The notes: generated by a model from the sequence alone, not told the origin. Positions 34,724-48,010 are shown, counted from the first letter of the stretch. The stretch is DNA of 64,000 bases from Sinotaia quadrata (GCA_028829895.1 CM054178.1:100430058-100494057), one strand, 5' to 3'. Made by a program: numbers and translations.

Positions 34724-37700
34724 ATGGATCTCGAACAGGTTATTGCGGATCTGAGAGAGATAGGTTCATTGATCGGATACCGAACGGAAGATGAGTTAAT
34801 GAACTTCGTGAGAACTGAACTAGACAGGGAAAAGAGGAGAGAGGAACACGAACGAGAGATGGAACGGATAGAGATAGAATATGATCACATTATGTCTTTG
34901 ATACATCTAGGGATCAACTATCGGAAGAACAGTGTAGGGAGTTTACAACTCGTGGAGATTCTAAAACGCGAACAGAAGGTTGGCATATCACTAAAATACG
35001 AAAGTGAACAGTTACGTAATTCTGCCCTACTTGCACTCAATGAAAAGGAAATAGAACACAGGGAAGAAAATATATCTTCATTAAGCTCACGTGTAAAACT
35101 TACAGAAGCGCAGTTGTGTGATAAAGATTTCCGATTCAAAGGGGAAGGGGAGGCTGAAATGCGAGACCTAACGTTCGAAATTAGAAAGTTGAAGAAAGAA
35201 AGGCTAGTGCTTATTGAAAGGAAAGAAAGTCTAGAATTAGAATGGTTGTGGACAGAAATCGAAACAGAGTCTAAAATTGCTGGGAAAGGTGAGGGTACTG
35301 TTGACAAATTACGACAGGAAGGTCAGGCCGTGAACTTTGACTTGCCGAGGTCAAACGCCGCGAGCGTGGAGACTGACACACAGAAATTAGTCGCGCTACC
35401 GAACACAGCAGACGAAGTAGACAGTTTGATTGAAAACAAAAACAAATGTTTTGACGAAACCATTACAGTTCAACATGCTAACCAGTTTACAGAAACAGTT
35501 AGCGCACCAAAGCTTGATCTTGAAACAGAGACAAGAAAAGACACTGTTGTTAAGGACTTAATAACACGTGTAGAATTTGGACGAACACATACACCGCCGT
35601 GTACGTGTGACACCTTGGTTGACGGACTGAATGCGCATGATAAGATAGAGACAGATTCTATCGGTTGTGTACCGTTAAGGTGTGATGAAACTTCTAGCAA
35701 CACAGTGACTGATTTTTCTGACAGGACAAATATGCATGAGAAGATAGAAACGAGTTCTATCAGTTGTGTATCGTCGAAGGGCAGTGACATATCGACTGAG
35801 TTTACTGACCTAACTGTTAGTTTAAGAGAGAGTCATGAAAATGTGCTCGCTACGAAGACTGAGACTGACATCGGTAGATCTCGATCTCCGATGATTGACG
35901 TGAGTCATGACGTAATTTTGAAACACAAGATTATTGCGTTATGCGAGGTTTCGAGTGCTAATACATTGACAGCCAGGGAAACAGAAGTATTTGATCCAGA
36001 TGACAGTATAGGTAGCATTACAGACAGAGACAATGTGCCTATGATAAGTTCATTTACTTCGGATGACATGACAGTTGTCAGAGCTGAGACAGAGTTCTTT
36101 TCCAAACGTGACATGGAAGAAGATATAGTCGAAAACTGTACAGGGACGGTCGACGATAACAATGCATGTGTACTGACGTGTATGCACGCAGTTGTCAGAG
36201 ACATGGCAGAACCGTCTGCAGATAAATCACTTAACGGAATTAGTGACGTAGACAGAAGCCACGGTACAGGGACTACCTTTATTGACTCACCTGTTGAGAT
36301 AAAGGAATGTCGTGAGTACGTACCAAAAACTGAGACAAGTGGAAGTAAGGAGGAGGGGGTTTCATTAACTGATAGGTTCCTTGGTTCACTGATGAAAAGT
36401 ACGGAGTGTAATCCCGAATTGATCAAAGACACAGTACAAATGAGTGACAGAACTAGATCGATAGACAATGAAAACCGGAGTGACGGACTGATAACCAGAG
36501 TAGGTGGGGCATCAGGACTGTTACTGACATCAGATGCAGAAATTTATGATAGAGGAAACAGTGGGAGTGTAGCCTACGACACACAGAGAGTAGACATAGT
36601 GATGTTATTCAGTGTATTAGAGACAGGTAACATTCACTGCCAGTTAGTGACTGAAACTGACAGAATTTCCATCATAGATTCTGACGACCTGATGAGAGGA
36701 CATATTGAATTAACTGAGTCAGTGGAGACAGACTATGTTGGTTCAATAAACGGTATGGTCCAGGGGAGACAATCAGTAACTCTTGGGGAGTTTAAGGCAG
36801 AACCCTTGTTCATACAACCACAGGAATCCGACTTGCTAGCGAGTGAGTCTGACCACACAGTGACTAGGGAATACTCGAGTGGAGGGTTAGACAATTCTAG
36901 AGTCACAAAGGAGACACAGACTTATGTTGTCAGGGAGAGAGACAAATTGACAGACATAACAGTCGAACACCTAGTTGTGAATGGGTTAAAACAGAAAACA
37001 ACTAGTGGGATGAGGTATTTCACTTCAGTCTATGATAAGATCAGGAGAACAGAACCTCCAGATTTAGGGGAGAAGCTAATGTTGCAATTCAGGTACTTCA
37101 GAGAGACTGGTAGCCGTGACAGAGCACATTTGCAAACCTATGACGTTAGACTTGATGCGAAATGGACCCATAGTAGATCTGACGCCATTCCGACGAAAGA
37201 CGTTGAGTGCATGCGAACTAGAGACGTTCAATGTGTACACAATGACGTAACTACAGATGCACGAAACACCAAGAGAGCAAATTTCCATTTGCGTGAGCTC
37301 AGTGACAAGGCTAAGAGCGATAGATTGGAAATTCAGACTTCGCAGAGTCAAGGCCACAGTGACACTGACATGATACGAAACGTATCGAGAAGTTTGAAAC
37401 TGTTAGACAGGGTAGAGACCAGTCATGCAGAAACTGACACTACCAAAAACATTTTAAACTTGACAAGTACTTTGGGGAGTTTTGAAAGAGATCATGACGA
37501 TAAAACACTTCAAGGACGTACTTACTGGACGAGAAATGAAAAGTCTAAACTTGACATGCAATACATTACACCTCACAGTGACATTCTGACGAACAGAGTA
37601 AGAAAGAAAGAATACAGTTGTCATGCCGTAGACATGTTGACACACATGGACGATGACGTGTATTGGGGTTGGGATAGAAACTACGAAGATTGTGCCAGGC

Positions 37701-37732
37701 AGGATAGTGCAGCAGTAGAAATAATGATTTGA
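34724..37732 (+). CDS. 1,002-residue Gag-like N-terminus plus novel acidic repeat protein
   Basis: An intact ORF, the only one in the element, with the first in-frame ATG after an ATAAATAAG context. Residues 1-60 (ADLREIGSLIGYRTEDELMN, then FVRTELDREKRREEHEREME) resemble the charged N-terminal helix of Gag in many invertebrate gypsy-type elements. Residues about 30-185 are predicted coiled coil, rich in Glu, Lys, Arg and Leu. From about 190 to the end the protein is acidic and Ser/Thr-rich with frequent ET[DE]T-like motifs. A 33-residue repeat is visible at about 305-369 (HDKIETDSIGCV / HEKIETSSISCV). There is no zinc knuckle, no DTG/DSG protease site, no RT box, no signal peptide and no membrane segment. 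Function is unknown; a Gag-derived RNA-binding or particle role for the N-terminus is inferred. Confidence 0.88.
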   Translation: MDLEQVIADLREIGSLIGYRTEDELMNFVRTELDREKRREEHEREMERIEIEYDHIMSLIHLGINYRKNSVGSLQLVEILKREQKVGISLKYESEQLRNSALLALNEKEIEHREENISSLSSRVKLTEAQLCDKDFRFKGEGEAEMRDLTFEIRKLKKERLVLIERKESLELEWLWTEIETESKIAGKGEGTVDKLRQEGQAVNFDLPRSNAASVETDTQKLVALPNTADEVDSLIENKNKCFDETITVQHANQFTETVSAPKLDLETETRKDTVVKDLITRVEFGRTHTPPCTCDTLVDGLNAHDKIETDSIGCVPLRCDETSSNTVTDFSDRTNMHEKIETSSISCVSSKGSDISTEFTDLTVSLRESHENVLATKTETDIGRSRSPMIDVSHDVILKHKIIALCEVSSANTLTARETEVFDPDDSIGSITDRDNVPMISSFTSDDMTVVRAETEFFSKRDMEEDIVENCTGTVDDNNACVLTCMHAVVRDMAEPSADKSLNGISDVDRSHGTGTTFIDSPVEIKECREYVPKTETSGSKEEGVSLTDRFLGSLMKSTECNPELIKDTVQMSDRTRSIDNENRSDGLITRVGGASGLLLTSDAEIYDRGNSGSVAYDTQRVDIVMLFSVLETGNIHCQLVTETDRISIIDSDDLMRGHIELTESVETDYVGSINGMVQGRQSVTLGEFKAEPLFIQPQESDLLASESDHTVTREYSSGGLDNSRVTKETQTYVVRERDKLTDITVEHLVVNGLKQKTTSGMRYFTSVYDKIRRTEPPDLGEKLMLQFRYFRETGSRDRAHLQTYDVRLDAKWTHSRSDAIPTKDVECMRTRDVQCVHNDVTTDARNTKRANFHLRELSDKAKSDRLEIQTSQSQGHSDTDMIRNVSRSLKLLDRVETSHAETDTTKNILNLTSTLGSFERDHDDKTLQGRTYWTRNEKSKLDMQYITPHSDILTNRVRKKEYSCHAVDMLTHMDDDVYWGWDRNYEDCARQDSAAVEIMI

Positions 37733-38416
37733 TACCTTCTTTGAATTTTCATTATTTTCTTGTTGTACCGTAGTTGGTGACCGTTATTGTAAATATGTTG
37801 GACATTTCATAAAAACTTGGGACAAGCTATAACACTGATTGAATTGTGTTAGTGTTGTAACTCTGAATATGACAGGTAGACTGATAGATGGTTCATAGAG
37901 TTGGTAATTCACAAACTCTGATATTTGGTTGATACAAGAAATCAATATCTGGAACTTTTCATAACCTGCATATTGATAGTGTTGTTCATTGGAAGTCAAT
38001 TTTTTGATCACACTATTGTTGGATACGTATTCAGTGGAATTAGTTGATGTTGGATTTCTATTCTGAATAATCTGGTTAGATCAAACTAGGTTGTGTGTGA
38101 ACTATTGATTATTGGGACAGATAGTGAAATTTTCAGAACATGTTATTCCGTTGGATGGATGTCTATTAAATTAGACTGGACCTTTTCTTAAATCATTTTT
38201 TATTTGATTTTTCTTAAATCATTTTTCTCTGATTTCTGAAGTGAGAAATATTGTATGAGAGTGCCGTTAATCTAGAGTTGATTTCTCTGCCGCGTTACAT
38301 TATTTCTAGTTATGTTGAAATTTTTTAATTGTAAATTTTTTCTTCATTTTGCACTTCTACATTTTATAACACATAATTTGTAGGAGGCATTTATCTTTTG
38401 GTAAGATAAACGCCTC
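37733..38416 (+). other. Noncoding 3' interior of the young element
   Basis: About 680 AT-rich bases. No trace of pol or env. A 75-codon minus frame (37784-38011) is unrecognised. Confidence 0.6.
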
Positions 38417-38429
38417 AAAAGCAAGGGGG
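38417..38429 (+). promoter_or_regulatory. Polypurine tract
   Basis: AAAAGCAAGGGGG directly before the 3' LTR. The expected primer site for plus-strand synthesis. The one pyrimidine (C) is tolerated in many elements. Confidence 0.8.
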
Positions 38430-40119
38430 TGTGACGATGTGTGACAAATTCTGTGTCATGACCTCGTGACCCAATTGCTCGTTTCAAAATTAAATTTTTG
38501 AACGGACCTTTGTTGAAATTCACCCGTGATACATCAGTATCGAGAGAAGCTTTCTAGCAAGGTCGGATTGTTGCATAACTTTAGGCCAGTGTCCAGCACC
38601 TTCGAGATCAAACATACCACGTGAGCGGTCACGTGATGCGTTCAATGCAGTTTCATAAAAATGATCATAAGGCGCCAAATCCCTCACTCACTTCCAGACC
38701 GGCAGACACACCAGGCAGCTTTAACATTAGCTCCGTCCCGCCGCCATACCAGAGTCGTAAGAGAGTCGAAGATGAACCCGCGCTAGAGCAGTAAAATCTA
38801 CTTTGAAGAGGTAACAATAACACGTCTACTTCTTACAGTATCTATTGCATTTATTGATTGTATTTTGTAATTGAATTGACGTATGTATTTTGTGCAGCTT
38901 AGCGCTATTTTAGCCAAAGCACGTGTTTCGATGTAAAGGGACAAATCTAAAAGTTATTGTATATAAATTATTGTAAACCTTTTCTTATCTTTAATTTATA
39001 TAAATCGTAAATTCCCTAGTGCCGCCAGTATGTCTGTGCACGTGGTGAATTCTTCTTTGTAATTCAAATTGTTCTTGCATATAATTTTTCGTGTAAAATT
39101 GTAAAGCATTCATGCTTCATTTTGAATTAATCCTTTGTGTGAATTCTAATTTTTAATGCTGTAAATATTTGAGAATTCATACGTTCGTGTAACGTTATAT
39201 GTAACACACACGTGAACCACAATGTATATTTAAATATAACTATATTTGAATTGTAAACGACACGATAGTCAAAGATTCTAAATTCAGAACCTTAAACAAA
39301 GAAACATGTGCTTGGGTTTTGCGAATATACACGCAAATAGTTACAGAGCCCAAATCCTTTGTTTCAGCCGGGTTCTTCTTATGTTATTCCTCTCTACCTT
39401 CGTACTTCTTGAGTCGTACACCGACTCGGGCGTCTTCATGACCCATACGTAAAAGTACATCGTGTTAACCACGTGTTAACGATTCGTCGCAAGTACATTA
39501 GCGATGCAGTAATTGAGTGGACGATTGACTGTTGTGCTATGCAGTACTGACGATGAGCCAAAGTGATGTGGACCAGTTCTAACCAGTTGAACCCCACGTG
39601 CGACCAAGAGTATAGTTAAGTATATCTACTAGGGTCCAGAATCAAGTGACTATTTGGCAATAAAAGAAAAGAGAATTCTCGTTAGAACTTTTAACCAGGA
39701 CGGTAAATGAGAGAACAACGCTGTGTAGAATTAAGACGTCGTGTCGTAATTAATCGTTGCTGTTAATTGTTAAACTTATTAAATCTATTTCATTTTGTTA
39801 AGAACCTCTTTTTGTAGTAAATTGTATGCATATAGACCAAATGGGATTGGATGGGGGCTGTCTGAGCTAAACGAATGACGTAATGAATGCATATGAATCT
39901 AAGAGAGTTTTTAACGTTTTCCAATCTAGCTAATGTACGCAAATTATCAGTTTCGTAAATCTGTGATCTAGACTACAAAGATGCATTTTTAATTTAGTCG
40001 AATGATGATTTGAGCAACCAGTCTGTTTAGGTTAAACGAGGGAGAATTAATTTAAATAGTAAATTAAAGTTCTATAATTTCCTAAGCAGGGTCTTTAAAT
40101 AAATACTGGAAACGTAACA
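38430..40119 (+). mobile_element. 3' LTR of the young element
   Basis: Same length and same ends as the 5' LTR, exactly 6,006 bases downstream throughout; I found no difference by eye. Followed directly by the AAGTC duplication at 40120-40124. Confidence 0.95.
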
Positions 40120-40124
40120 AAGTC

Positions 40125-41984
40125 ATCCAAAACAAGTTCAAGGAATTTCACATTTTACAGCATTAGAATTGTTTTGTTACTGTGTATTTTTAATCCTTAT
40201 AATAAGTTAAATGTGGGAGCATGTAGAGTGCTGATGTGACAGGATGTCAAGGTGGCTAAATTAATGACGCCATCTTTGTGTTTTGTATTTTGCCCTTTTG
40301 TTGCAATAGATGTTTTTCTTTATGAAGGGAAACTACTATAGTCCACTGAACATTAAGCTCAATGTCAAGGGCGATTGATAATTTGTAAGTGAAAACTGTC
40401 ACTAGGGTTCAGAAAAATTAAAATAGTTAACAGAATTCTTGACCTATAGATAGTTTCTGAAGATAGAAGTTAATTCATTCCATGACCTTTCAATGTGTCT
40501 CTCGATTGTTGCCGGAGGCATAAATGGAACAACAAACTACAATCTACAATCTTTAATTCTTCAGGTCATTGGTAAGAATATAGAGGTAGATGACGAGGCC
40601 TATATGATGATGCGATAACGGAATGCCATGAATGGTAAGCCCTAGAAGGTGGTTCCACCGTATTAATATCAATTGTGGTAAGTACTATTAAACTGGCATG
40701 TTTCTACGGGTACGCGCGTTAAAATGCAGCACGCGTCGAGCACAGTACGCAGTTTACGTACCATTAAGCACCTCGTTAAGAAACGATTTACGAACGTTCA
40801 ATGCATGTACATCGATCCCGTCTCCATTTCGCAAGACCGACTCTCAAGCTAAGCAGCTATTCGCCCTATGCAACCAGCGCGACACCGTTTTAAAAGCACC
40901 AAGTACGGTGACTCACGAGGGGAAGGAGATAAGTGCGTTAAACAATTGTACTCAGATGTCGAAATTTTATTCATTTGCTGCCCGGATCAATACTATAACA
41001 TTATCAAGGCTAATAGACCGCTTGCCAGTTATGTCCCCTGGAGCCAAGTAAGCCCGCAGTTATAGGCTTCTGGGCAAGAACTCTCTTGATCGCATTGCTC
41101 TTCGTCAATCATCGACGCAACTGCCTGCCACAAGAAACACTGCTCACGTAACGGTTCCTCGTCGTTCCCAGTGTAGGGTGGGGAATATCACTCCCTGTTA
41201 AACACGCTCGCAAAAAAACGTTTCATAAAAGAATTGTTCCTTTTAAACCGGCGGTAAATTCTTGTGAGCGAACTTCCTTGTCATTGCACACGGTCACACA
41301 GAATAATTTCTGGCAGTAGAGGTCAGTCACATACAGGAGGAATAATTGTCCCTTGGCCAATGGAAGAGAACATTCGACATTACGCTTTCAGTATTAGCCT
41401 CTGTTCGCTGCTTTGTTGTTATGACGTCTCGTTTGCTTCAGAATTAAGTCCTGTCGTCTGTAACAATTCAGAGAAAATGCTGATATTTGCTCACTCATTA
41501 CTAATAATTCACTTTCTTGCGTGTTGGTTGCTTTATAAACTTTCTAATGATAATATTCATAAGTAGCAATTTTTTTCAATTATTAGTTAGTGAATTACTA
41601 ATTTATTGCTGTTAAACTGCGAAACAAATTATTGTTATGAGACTGATTATTACTTGAGTTAGGTGTGTTTCATTACAACACGAAAATTAAGAGGAAAACA
41701 GCACAAGAAAATAAATCCTTCTGTAGATTGTACGTCAGAAGAAACGCAAAATCGTTGTAAATCCTTCATTTGTGTAGTTTGTAGGTCAGAAAAAAATGCA
41801 AATATGTTTTTTGTTACGAGTCCGTCATTTGTGTAACCGTTATGTACGAATCAAGTAAGCTAAAGAGAAATATAGGAATTTTACAAGAATGTTTATCGCA
41901 TCATAGTAAAGCACGCCTCTAACTTTTTATTTGTCTACCCATCTAACTATTCACCTCTCTATATCTATTCATCCATAAGTCACT
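40125..41984. other. Unannotated stretch
   Basis: No supported gene. The frames 40698-41051 (117 codons) and 41264-41566 (100 codons, ending in a hydrophobic segment LLIIHFLACWLLYKL) show no recognisable domain. GAAAAAAATGCAAAT-like phrases repeat loosely near 41740-41830. Confidence 0.45.
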
Positions 41985-42080
41985 CTCTATTGCTCTCTCT
42001 ATGTATATATCTATCTATCTACCTATTTATTTATCTGTTTACCAACCTATCTATCTAGCTAGCTAGCTAGCTTGTTTATC
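41985..42080. repeat. TATC / CTAG tetranucleotide-rich tract
   Basis: Imperfect TATC, TATT and then CTAG units (TCTAGCTAGCTAGCTAGC at 42054-42071). Confidence 0.85.
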
Positions 42081-42204
42081 TAATTCACTTTGTCTATTTA
42101 CCTTTGTATATATGTGGAAAAAGGTTTTTTGTGTCTGTTAATTGTAAGTATTATTTATATGACATTATAGATAATTTATAATAATAATTCTCTTTTTACA
42201 ATCA

Positions 42205-43560
42205 CCCACAAGTACCCGACGGATCCTGTCATTACGGTCATGGAGCGACTAAGTCAAACCCTGGAAGTCTGTCGAATATGCAATCCTCCCCCCAGGTGTT
42301 ACCTGTCCCTCACTGAACTATCTCGTCAGTCACTCCGTCATTTGTTCCAGCCCTCAACAAAAATGCTCCCTATTTCGGTGACGGGAATTTATCTTTAAAA
42401 GATGTGCTTAGACCGTCTTTCTGTTCGTTATTACGTCATTGGTTGAGCCCCCACCCATCACCCATTCACATTTACCCCTCCTTCAAGAATGAGAGTAGAT
42501 AAGTAAGAAAATAACAAATTTATTAAAGAAAGAATAATAAATAAATCAAGTTACTGAAAATTATATTCAAAATTTCACTCACGGCAAGACTCAGAGATCA
42601 CAGATCTCTCAAAGCTTATTAATTAGGAAAAGAATATTAATTAGCCCTTAGAACAATTACTAGAACTACACACATAGAAGAAATAATATCAATGCTTTTC
42701 TTAGAACAATTACTAGGCAAGAAATAACATCAATACTCTCTAATCAATACAAAAATCTATATAGAAAAGAATCAGAATTAGAACAGGAAATTTACATTAA
42801 TCACAGAACAATCTACAGATATGCAACATGAGTATGACAATGAATTCACCTGATAATGTAAGTGTTGTTCTCTGTCTCTGTGGCTTGGACTGGTCGGCTG
42901 GTAAACAATACCCATGGTTGGTATTAAGCCTGGAAACAGTTCTTTTCTTTGTACTCAGCTAGAATGTTCACACAGTTTCAGTTCCTTTAGAATCTGGTTA
43001 CACATGCACTGTCACTTAACCACAGTTCACAGTTATTGTTAAAAGAAACACAGTTCTTAAATATTCCTTCACACGTTTCTACACACTTCTAAACTGATGT
43101 GTATATCAATCTTGAATGCGTAGCTCTCAATAATTAGTCACTTATTCTTACTATTGGTATGTCCATAAGTTAGAAAACCTTGTCACCGTGAATTCCATGT
43201 ACCAGTGCCTACCTCCTAGATAACACCCTCTGGTTCCGGAATACTCCAAGTCGCAAATCTCCAATTTGCATCACATATAACACAGTGTGGCGTTTTGTCT
43301 CTCCACTCAAGCAGTTCCAGCTTAGGCAAAATTTATGCTCAGCTATCCTTCTGTTGTCTCCTCAACAAACTAGGATTTTGTGCTGCAGCATGGTGGTACC
43401 CAAGTGACAATAGACTTCAGATCAAGGTAAAATCGGCCAAGATCTCTAAGCCAGAATTAAAGTTGAGCAAACATTGAAGATGGGGTTTCAGATAACTTCA
43501 CCTCTCAGTTGGAATTTCTGATCTCTGTTGAAACTTCAGATCTTCATTGAAACTCCTGAT
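42205..43560 (-). mobile_element. Minus-strand LTR segment related to the LTR at 53-54.8 kb
   Basis: Shares ordered blocks with 52964-53660: GTGTTACCTGTC, TTACGTCATTGG followed by CCCCCACCCATCA, AACAAATTTATTAAA and TGAATTCACCTGATAATG-like sequence. On the minus strand it contains GATGGGTGGGGGCTC, comparable to the GGATGGGGGC block of the young element's LTR. Borders are not resolved; the homology fades beyond about 43560. Confidence 0.55.
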
Positions 43561-44486
43561 TGGTGGTGGAATTTCAGATCTTCATTGAAACTCCTAACTT
43601 CAAAAACTATAAAATATAAAAGGTGGCATACATCAGCTCATGTTACTCTAAGTTATAAACCTGTAATTTTATTCTTGGTTCTCATATTAAATTTCTTTAC
43701 ATGTTTTGTTTGTTTGAATTCATGTTTACACCAAGAATAATATTACAAGGTACAAGTCAAATTTAAAATACATCATGTACAAGAATAAAATATAATTCAG
43801 GAAATTTGTAATAAATATCTTTAACAACAATCATTATTTACAAAAATAGAGTTTTACCATTTCAGCTGTGCCTTATTCTGTCTCACTGACCACAGGAAGT
43901 CTAGTAAGGGAAATTGAAATTCAGGGTAATTATTTTTTGGCTGGGTCAGGTTATATATACTATTTAGGTTTTGCGTTGGGTATCGTGCTGATTTCTTACC
44001 CTCGGGCCAAAAATTACCCTTTTGTTCTTTCTTTTGTGAAATAGTCATGTTTGGCTTGCCGTGCTCTATAGACTGGCATTCCTAAGGAAGCCCTGTCTCT
44101 TATGATGATAACTGCAGTGCGTCAGGCATCACTGTCTGCCCCTGTGATGTGAGAGTGGTTACGCAATCTGACTGCTGATAGTGAGTGTCCCTCTCTTGCA
44201 CCCTGGTTATGTCGGCCATTGCTAAACAACTTCAAACACTTTGTTCTTTTATTCATAGACTGGACTAAAGGTGGCTGTCCAAAATGGCTTACAAGGATTA
44301 CATGGCAAAATTTAGACGGAATTTTTGCAAAAACAAGAAACAAAAGTTTAGAAAATTTAGAAAAAAATACATTTAATTAATGTAGTGTATTTTTCATGTC
44401 GCAATATAAATACTTTTTTATTTCTCTGTCTCTGTTACTCAGTCACAGCATCTATCTTTTCATCTCTCTGCTCTTCTCTTTCTCTC

Positions 44487-44490
<4 letters not shown>
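43561..44490. other. Unannotated stretch, perhaps remainder of the LTR
   Basis: GATCTTCATTGAAACTCCT is repeated near 43541 and 43577. Otherwise no repeat or gene recognised. It may be the diverged upstream part of the minus-strand LTR. Confidence 0.4.

Positions 44491-44553
<63 letters not shown>
44491..44553. repeat. (CT)n microsatellite
   Basis: About 31 CT units. Confidence 0.95.
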
Positions 44554-44988
<435 letters not shown>

Positions 44989-47900
44989 CATTTTCTCTAA
45001 CTCCAAACAGAACAGAAAACTCCCTTCCTCTATCAACAGAAATCTTCACATTTCTCTAATTGCTGCATAGCCATGACAAATCACGGACGCATTAAAAAGA
45101 AAATCGTTTCTTGTCCTACTTGGCAATTTTCTTCGCACCAGGGGCGATAATTAGCGGTCGTCTGAGTCAATAAATATCCGGACAGAAAAGTTTTCCAATT
45201 TTGATTGATTGGAGCAAGGTGCTCTGTACGCGTCGCTTTCCGGTACAAGGAGCTCTCATGAGCACAATTACAGGGTGCAGCCTGGAAATTTCTCTCAATT
45301 TTTTTCTTTACATTTTTTCTTTCTTATTATTTATCTTTTTCTAACTTTTTTCTTTCTTTCTTTCGTTCTTATTGATTGACAGCAACATACATCCAACATT
45401 CTGCAAATGCTGAGGCATTAAAATAAAACAAGAAAACTCATCTACATGGAGATTTAACGATTTAATTTCATTCAATTAATCGTTTGTTTATTCACTTTTT
45501 TTATTACTATTACTGTGAAAAGGAAAAGGGAACAATATTGAAATTCTATTTCGGTTTTTTTTCCTGATCTTTTTTAGTGGGAGTGAAGGGTGAGGAGAGT
45601 TTCGAGTTTTAAGTCTTTCATTCTGCGATCTGATTAACGATGTATGACTTTGGAACTGATATAGCATCAGTTTAATATGTGATAGTATATTTATGACTGA
45701 CTGACAGTTTATTGACCTAGTGATCATCATCAAGCAATAACAGCAACTCAACACTAATATTGACGAAATACTGCACACTGAAGAAAGGAAATGATGTGAA
45801 ATGCATTAGACTCTTTGTGATATAATGCTTTCCGACATGGTTAGTGGGACACTCGTGTTTTCGAGTGTGCTAAATTTTACTTTAATTTCATTAATAATTA
45901 TTTTCAATGAGCTTTATTTATTTTTAAATAATTAATTTTGTGCTCTATCTATTTTTCCGGACACTTGACTTTTGTTATTGTCAAGCTTTTTTTACCCTTC
46001 CTTTTACCAAAGCCAGATTAAAACTCACTGAGTATTATAGCGCCAACTGATCTGTTTGCCCCTTTATTTATATCATGAGACCAGACCACGTTCCTTGTTT
46101 GATGCCGGCAGTTGTAGCGTAGTTGATACAAACATTCTGTAGCTAAGCTAACACGCAAGACCGATTTAGATATTGTTTACTTCTTAAACCCATCAATCCC
46201 CAAGCTTAGGCCACAACGCGGTGGGCTAGCGTAGTCTAAGTGCCATCCCTCGCTGAGGCAGAAAGAGTAGAAATGTTTTGTTGAAGATGACAAAATGTAC
46301 GTACGCATAAGCGGGATGAATGGAAGAATGATATTTTTTTAGACTCAAATTAGATTTGTCATGTTACAGGCCAGCCAGCTGATCTAAGAGTCAAGTTGAC
46401 CTGACGGTTTCTTAACTTCGATACGAGATATTTCCACCAGGCTCTTCTGCTATGCAAATTCTTATACCTATATAAACCCCTCCATATCCCGCCAATCAGA
46501 CTTTGTAAAATACCCTTCCTACAGTCTCCCCTCCAACACCAGGGACAGCGACAACAACAATAACAACCAAGAAGACAGCAACACCAACCACCACAGCAGT
46601 AGCCCACGGAAAACCGAGCTACTAAACCAGCCAGACATCAACGCCAATGACCCATCGGCCCACCATTTATCATCACCCTACAACTTTCCTGTCAACTACC
46701 ATTCACTCTGTTTATCATCATCTTCAACTCTCCCAACAGTGGCACACATCGTGCTAGGCAACGAAATTGACCTAGGTCGGAAGCTGCCATCATCCTAAGT
46801 AATAATTAAAAAATAATCCCGCCAATCGCTGACTTTTATTGGTATCCGAGTCTGCACAGCTCATTGTGAAATCCCATTGTAGCATTGCCTCACTGGGGGT
46901 GGTGTGGAAGAATTCTGAAAAGTGTTGTATCTTGCTTGGAGTCCGGACTTAATGGAACCATTTGCATTTAATTCATGTTTTATCATTTGCTGGAATTCAC
47001 CTAGAGTTCCTTTGTGAAGTATTGCAAGAAGAGGACTCCATATTTTCCTGTGCACGGCTTGTTTTAGCTTATCTTGTGTGGCAAATTTGTGACTGTCATA
47101 TTATTATATAGGTAATGCTGTTGCTTTATTTTTTTCTGAGGAAAGGGAAAGGAAAAGCTTTTTGGTTATTTTTATGTCTCATATTACTTTGGGACACTGT
47201 GTAACATTTATATTCATATTTTTATTATAAAGGAGGAACATTGTTTTAATATTTTTCTAAACGATTATAATTGGTCATAGTCAGTGTTCTTCTATGTTCT
47301 TATTTCATCAGAACCGGACTTAGTGACCTGTCGGAGGAGTTTCAAGAAATATTAAGGCGAACGCGTTTGTTTTATTTTTACTTTATGCAGTTTACTATGT
47401 AAGACCTTTTTATAATAATATGTATTTATAGAATTCTAACTTTTAGCTACACTGTAATTATTGACATTCTGCAGAGAGATGAACTTTTGACATCTATTTC
47501 ATCCGATTTTTAAAAACATTATTTAAACTAAAGAAACATTTTTAGATTACATTGTATTTGAAATTGTTATATCTTGATTTTTATGACTGTCCATTCATTG
47601 AGTGAAATTGTAATTTATGATTCTGCAAGTGTTTGGTGAAAACAGCTGTGACACAAGTGAATATGATTCGTGATGTACTTTTGTTAATACATTGTTGCTC
47701 TTCTTTCTTCTTTCAAATGAGCATTCGGTTTTATTTTATGGAAAGTAACACACAAGGGATCCAAGATGGGGGATATTAATAAAAAATATATTTATTAAAA
47801 TCCGACAATGTGTTTTAATGTTCCTCCTTCGGATCTAGTTAAGGGTTGCAAGTGAGTACTTGCATAAATATCTTAAATCACTCTGTGATTAACAGAGCAA

Positions 47901-48010
47901 TTCAGATATCGTTATATGTGATATATAATAATGGGCTTGCCTGAGATTTGATCCCACAAATAATTATTATTAATTGCCTTGATTCATTATCCAGAATATT
48001 AACATATAAA

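Larger units (their letters stand above)
32424..40119 (+). mobile_element. Complete young LTR retrotransposon lacking pol
   Basis: Two 1,690-bp LTRs (no mismatch found by eye) flank a 4,316-bp interior. Flanking duplication is AAGTC (32419-32423 and 40120-40124). The interior holds, in order, a tRNA-Pro primer-binding site, a 590-bp leader, one 1,002-codon ORF, about 700 bp of noncoding sequence and a purine tract. No frame in the interior shows protease, RT, RNase H or integrase motifs, so the element needs enzymes supplied in trans. Identical LTRs imply a very recent insertion. The left neighbour is a minisatellite. Confidence 0.95.

Noticed and set aside
34918..37645. Minus-strand frames of up to 187 codons opposite the 1,002-codon ORF
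   Set aside because: They are antisense shadows of the long ORF without recognisable content.
46104..46180. A-box-like TAGCGTAGTTGAT
   Set aside because: No B-box at the proper distance and no cloverleaf.
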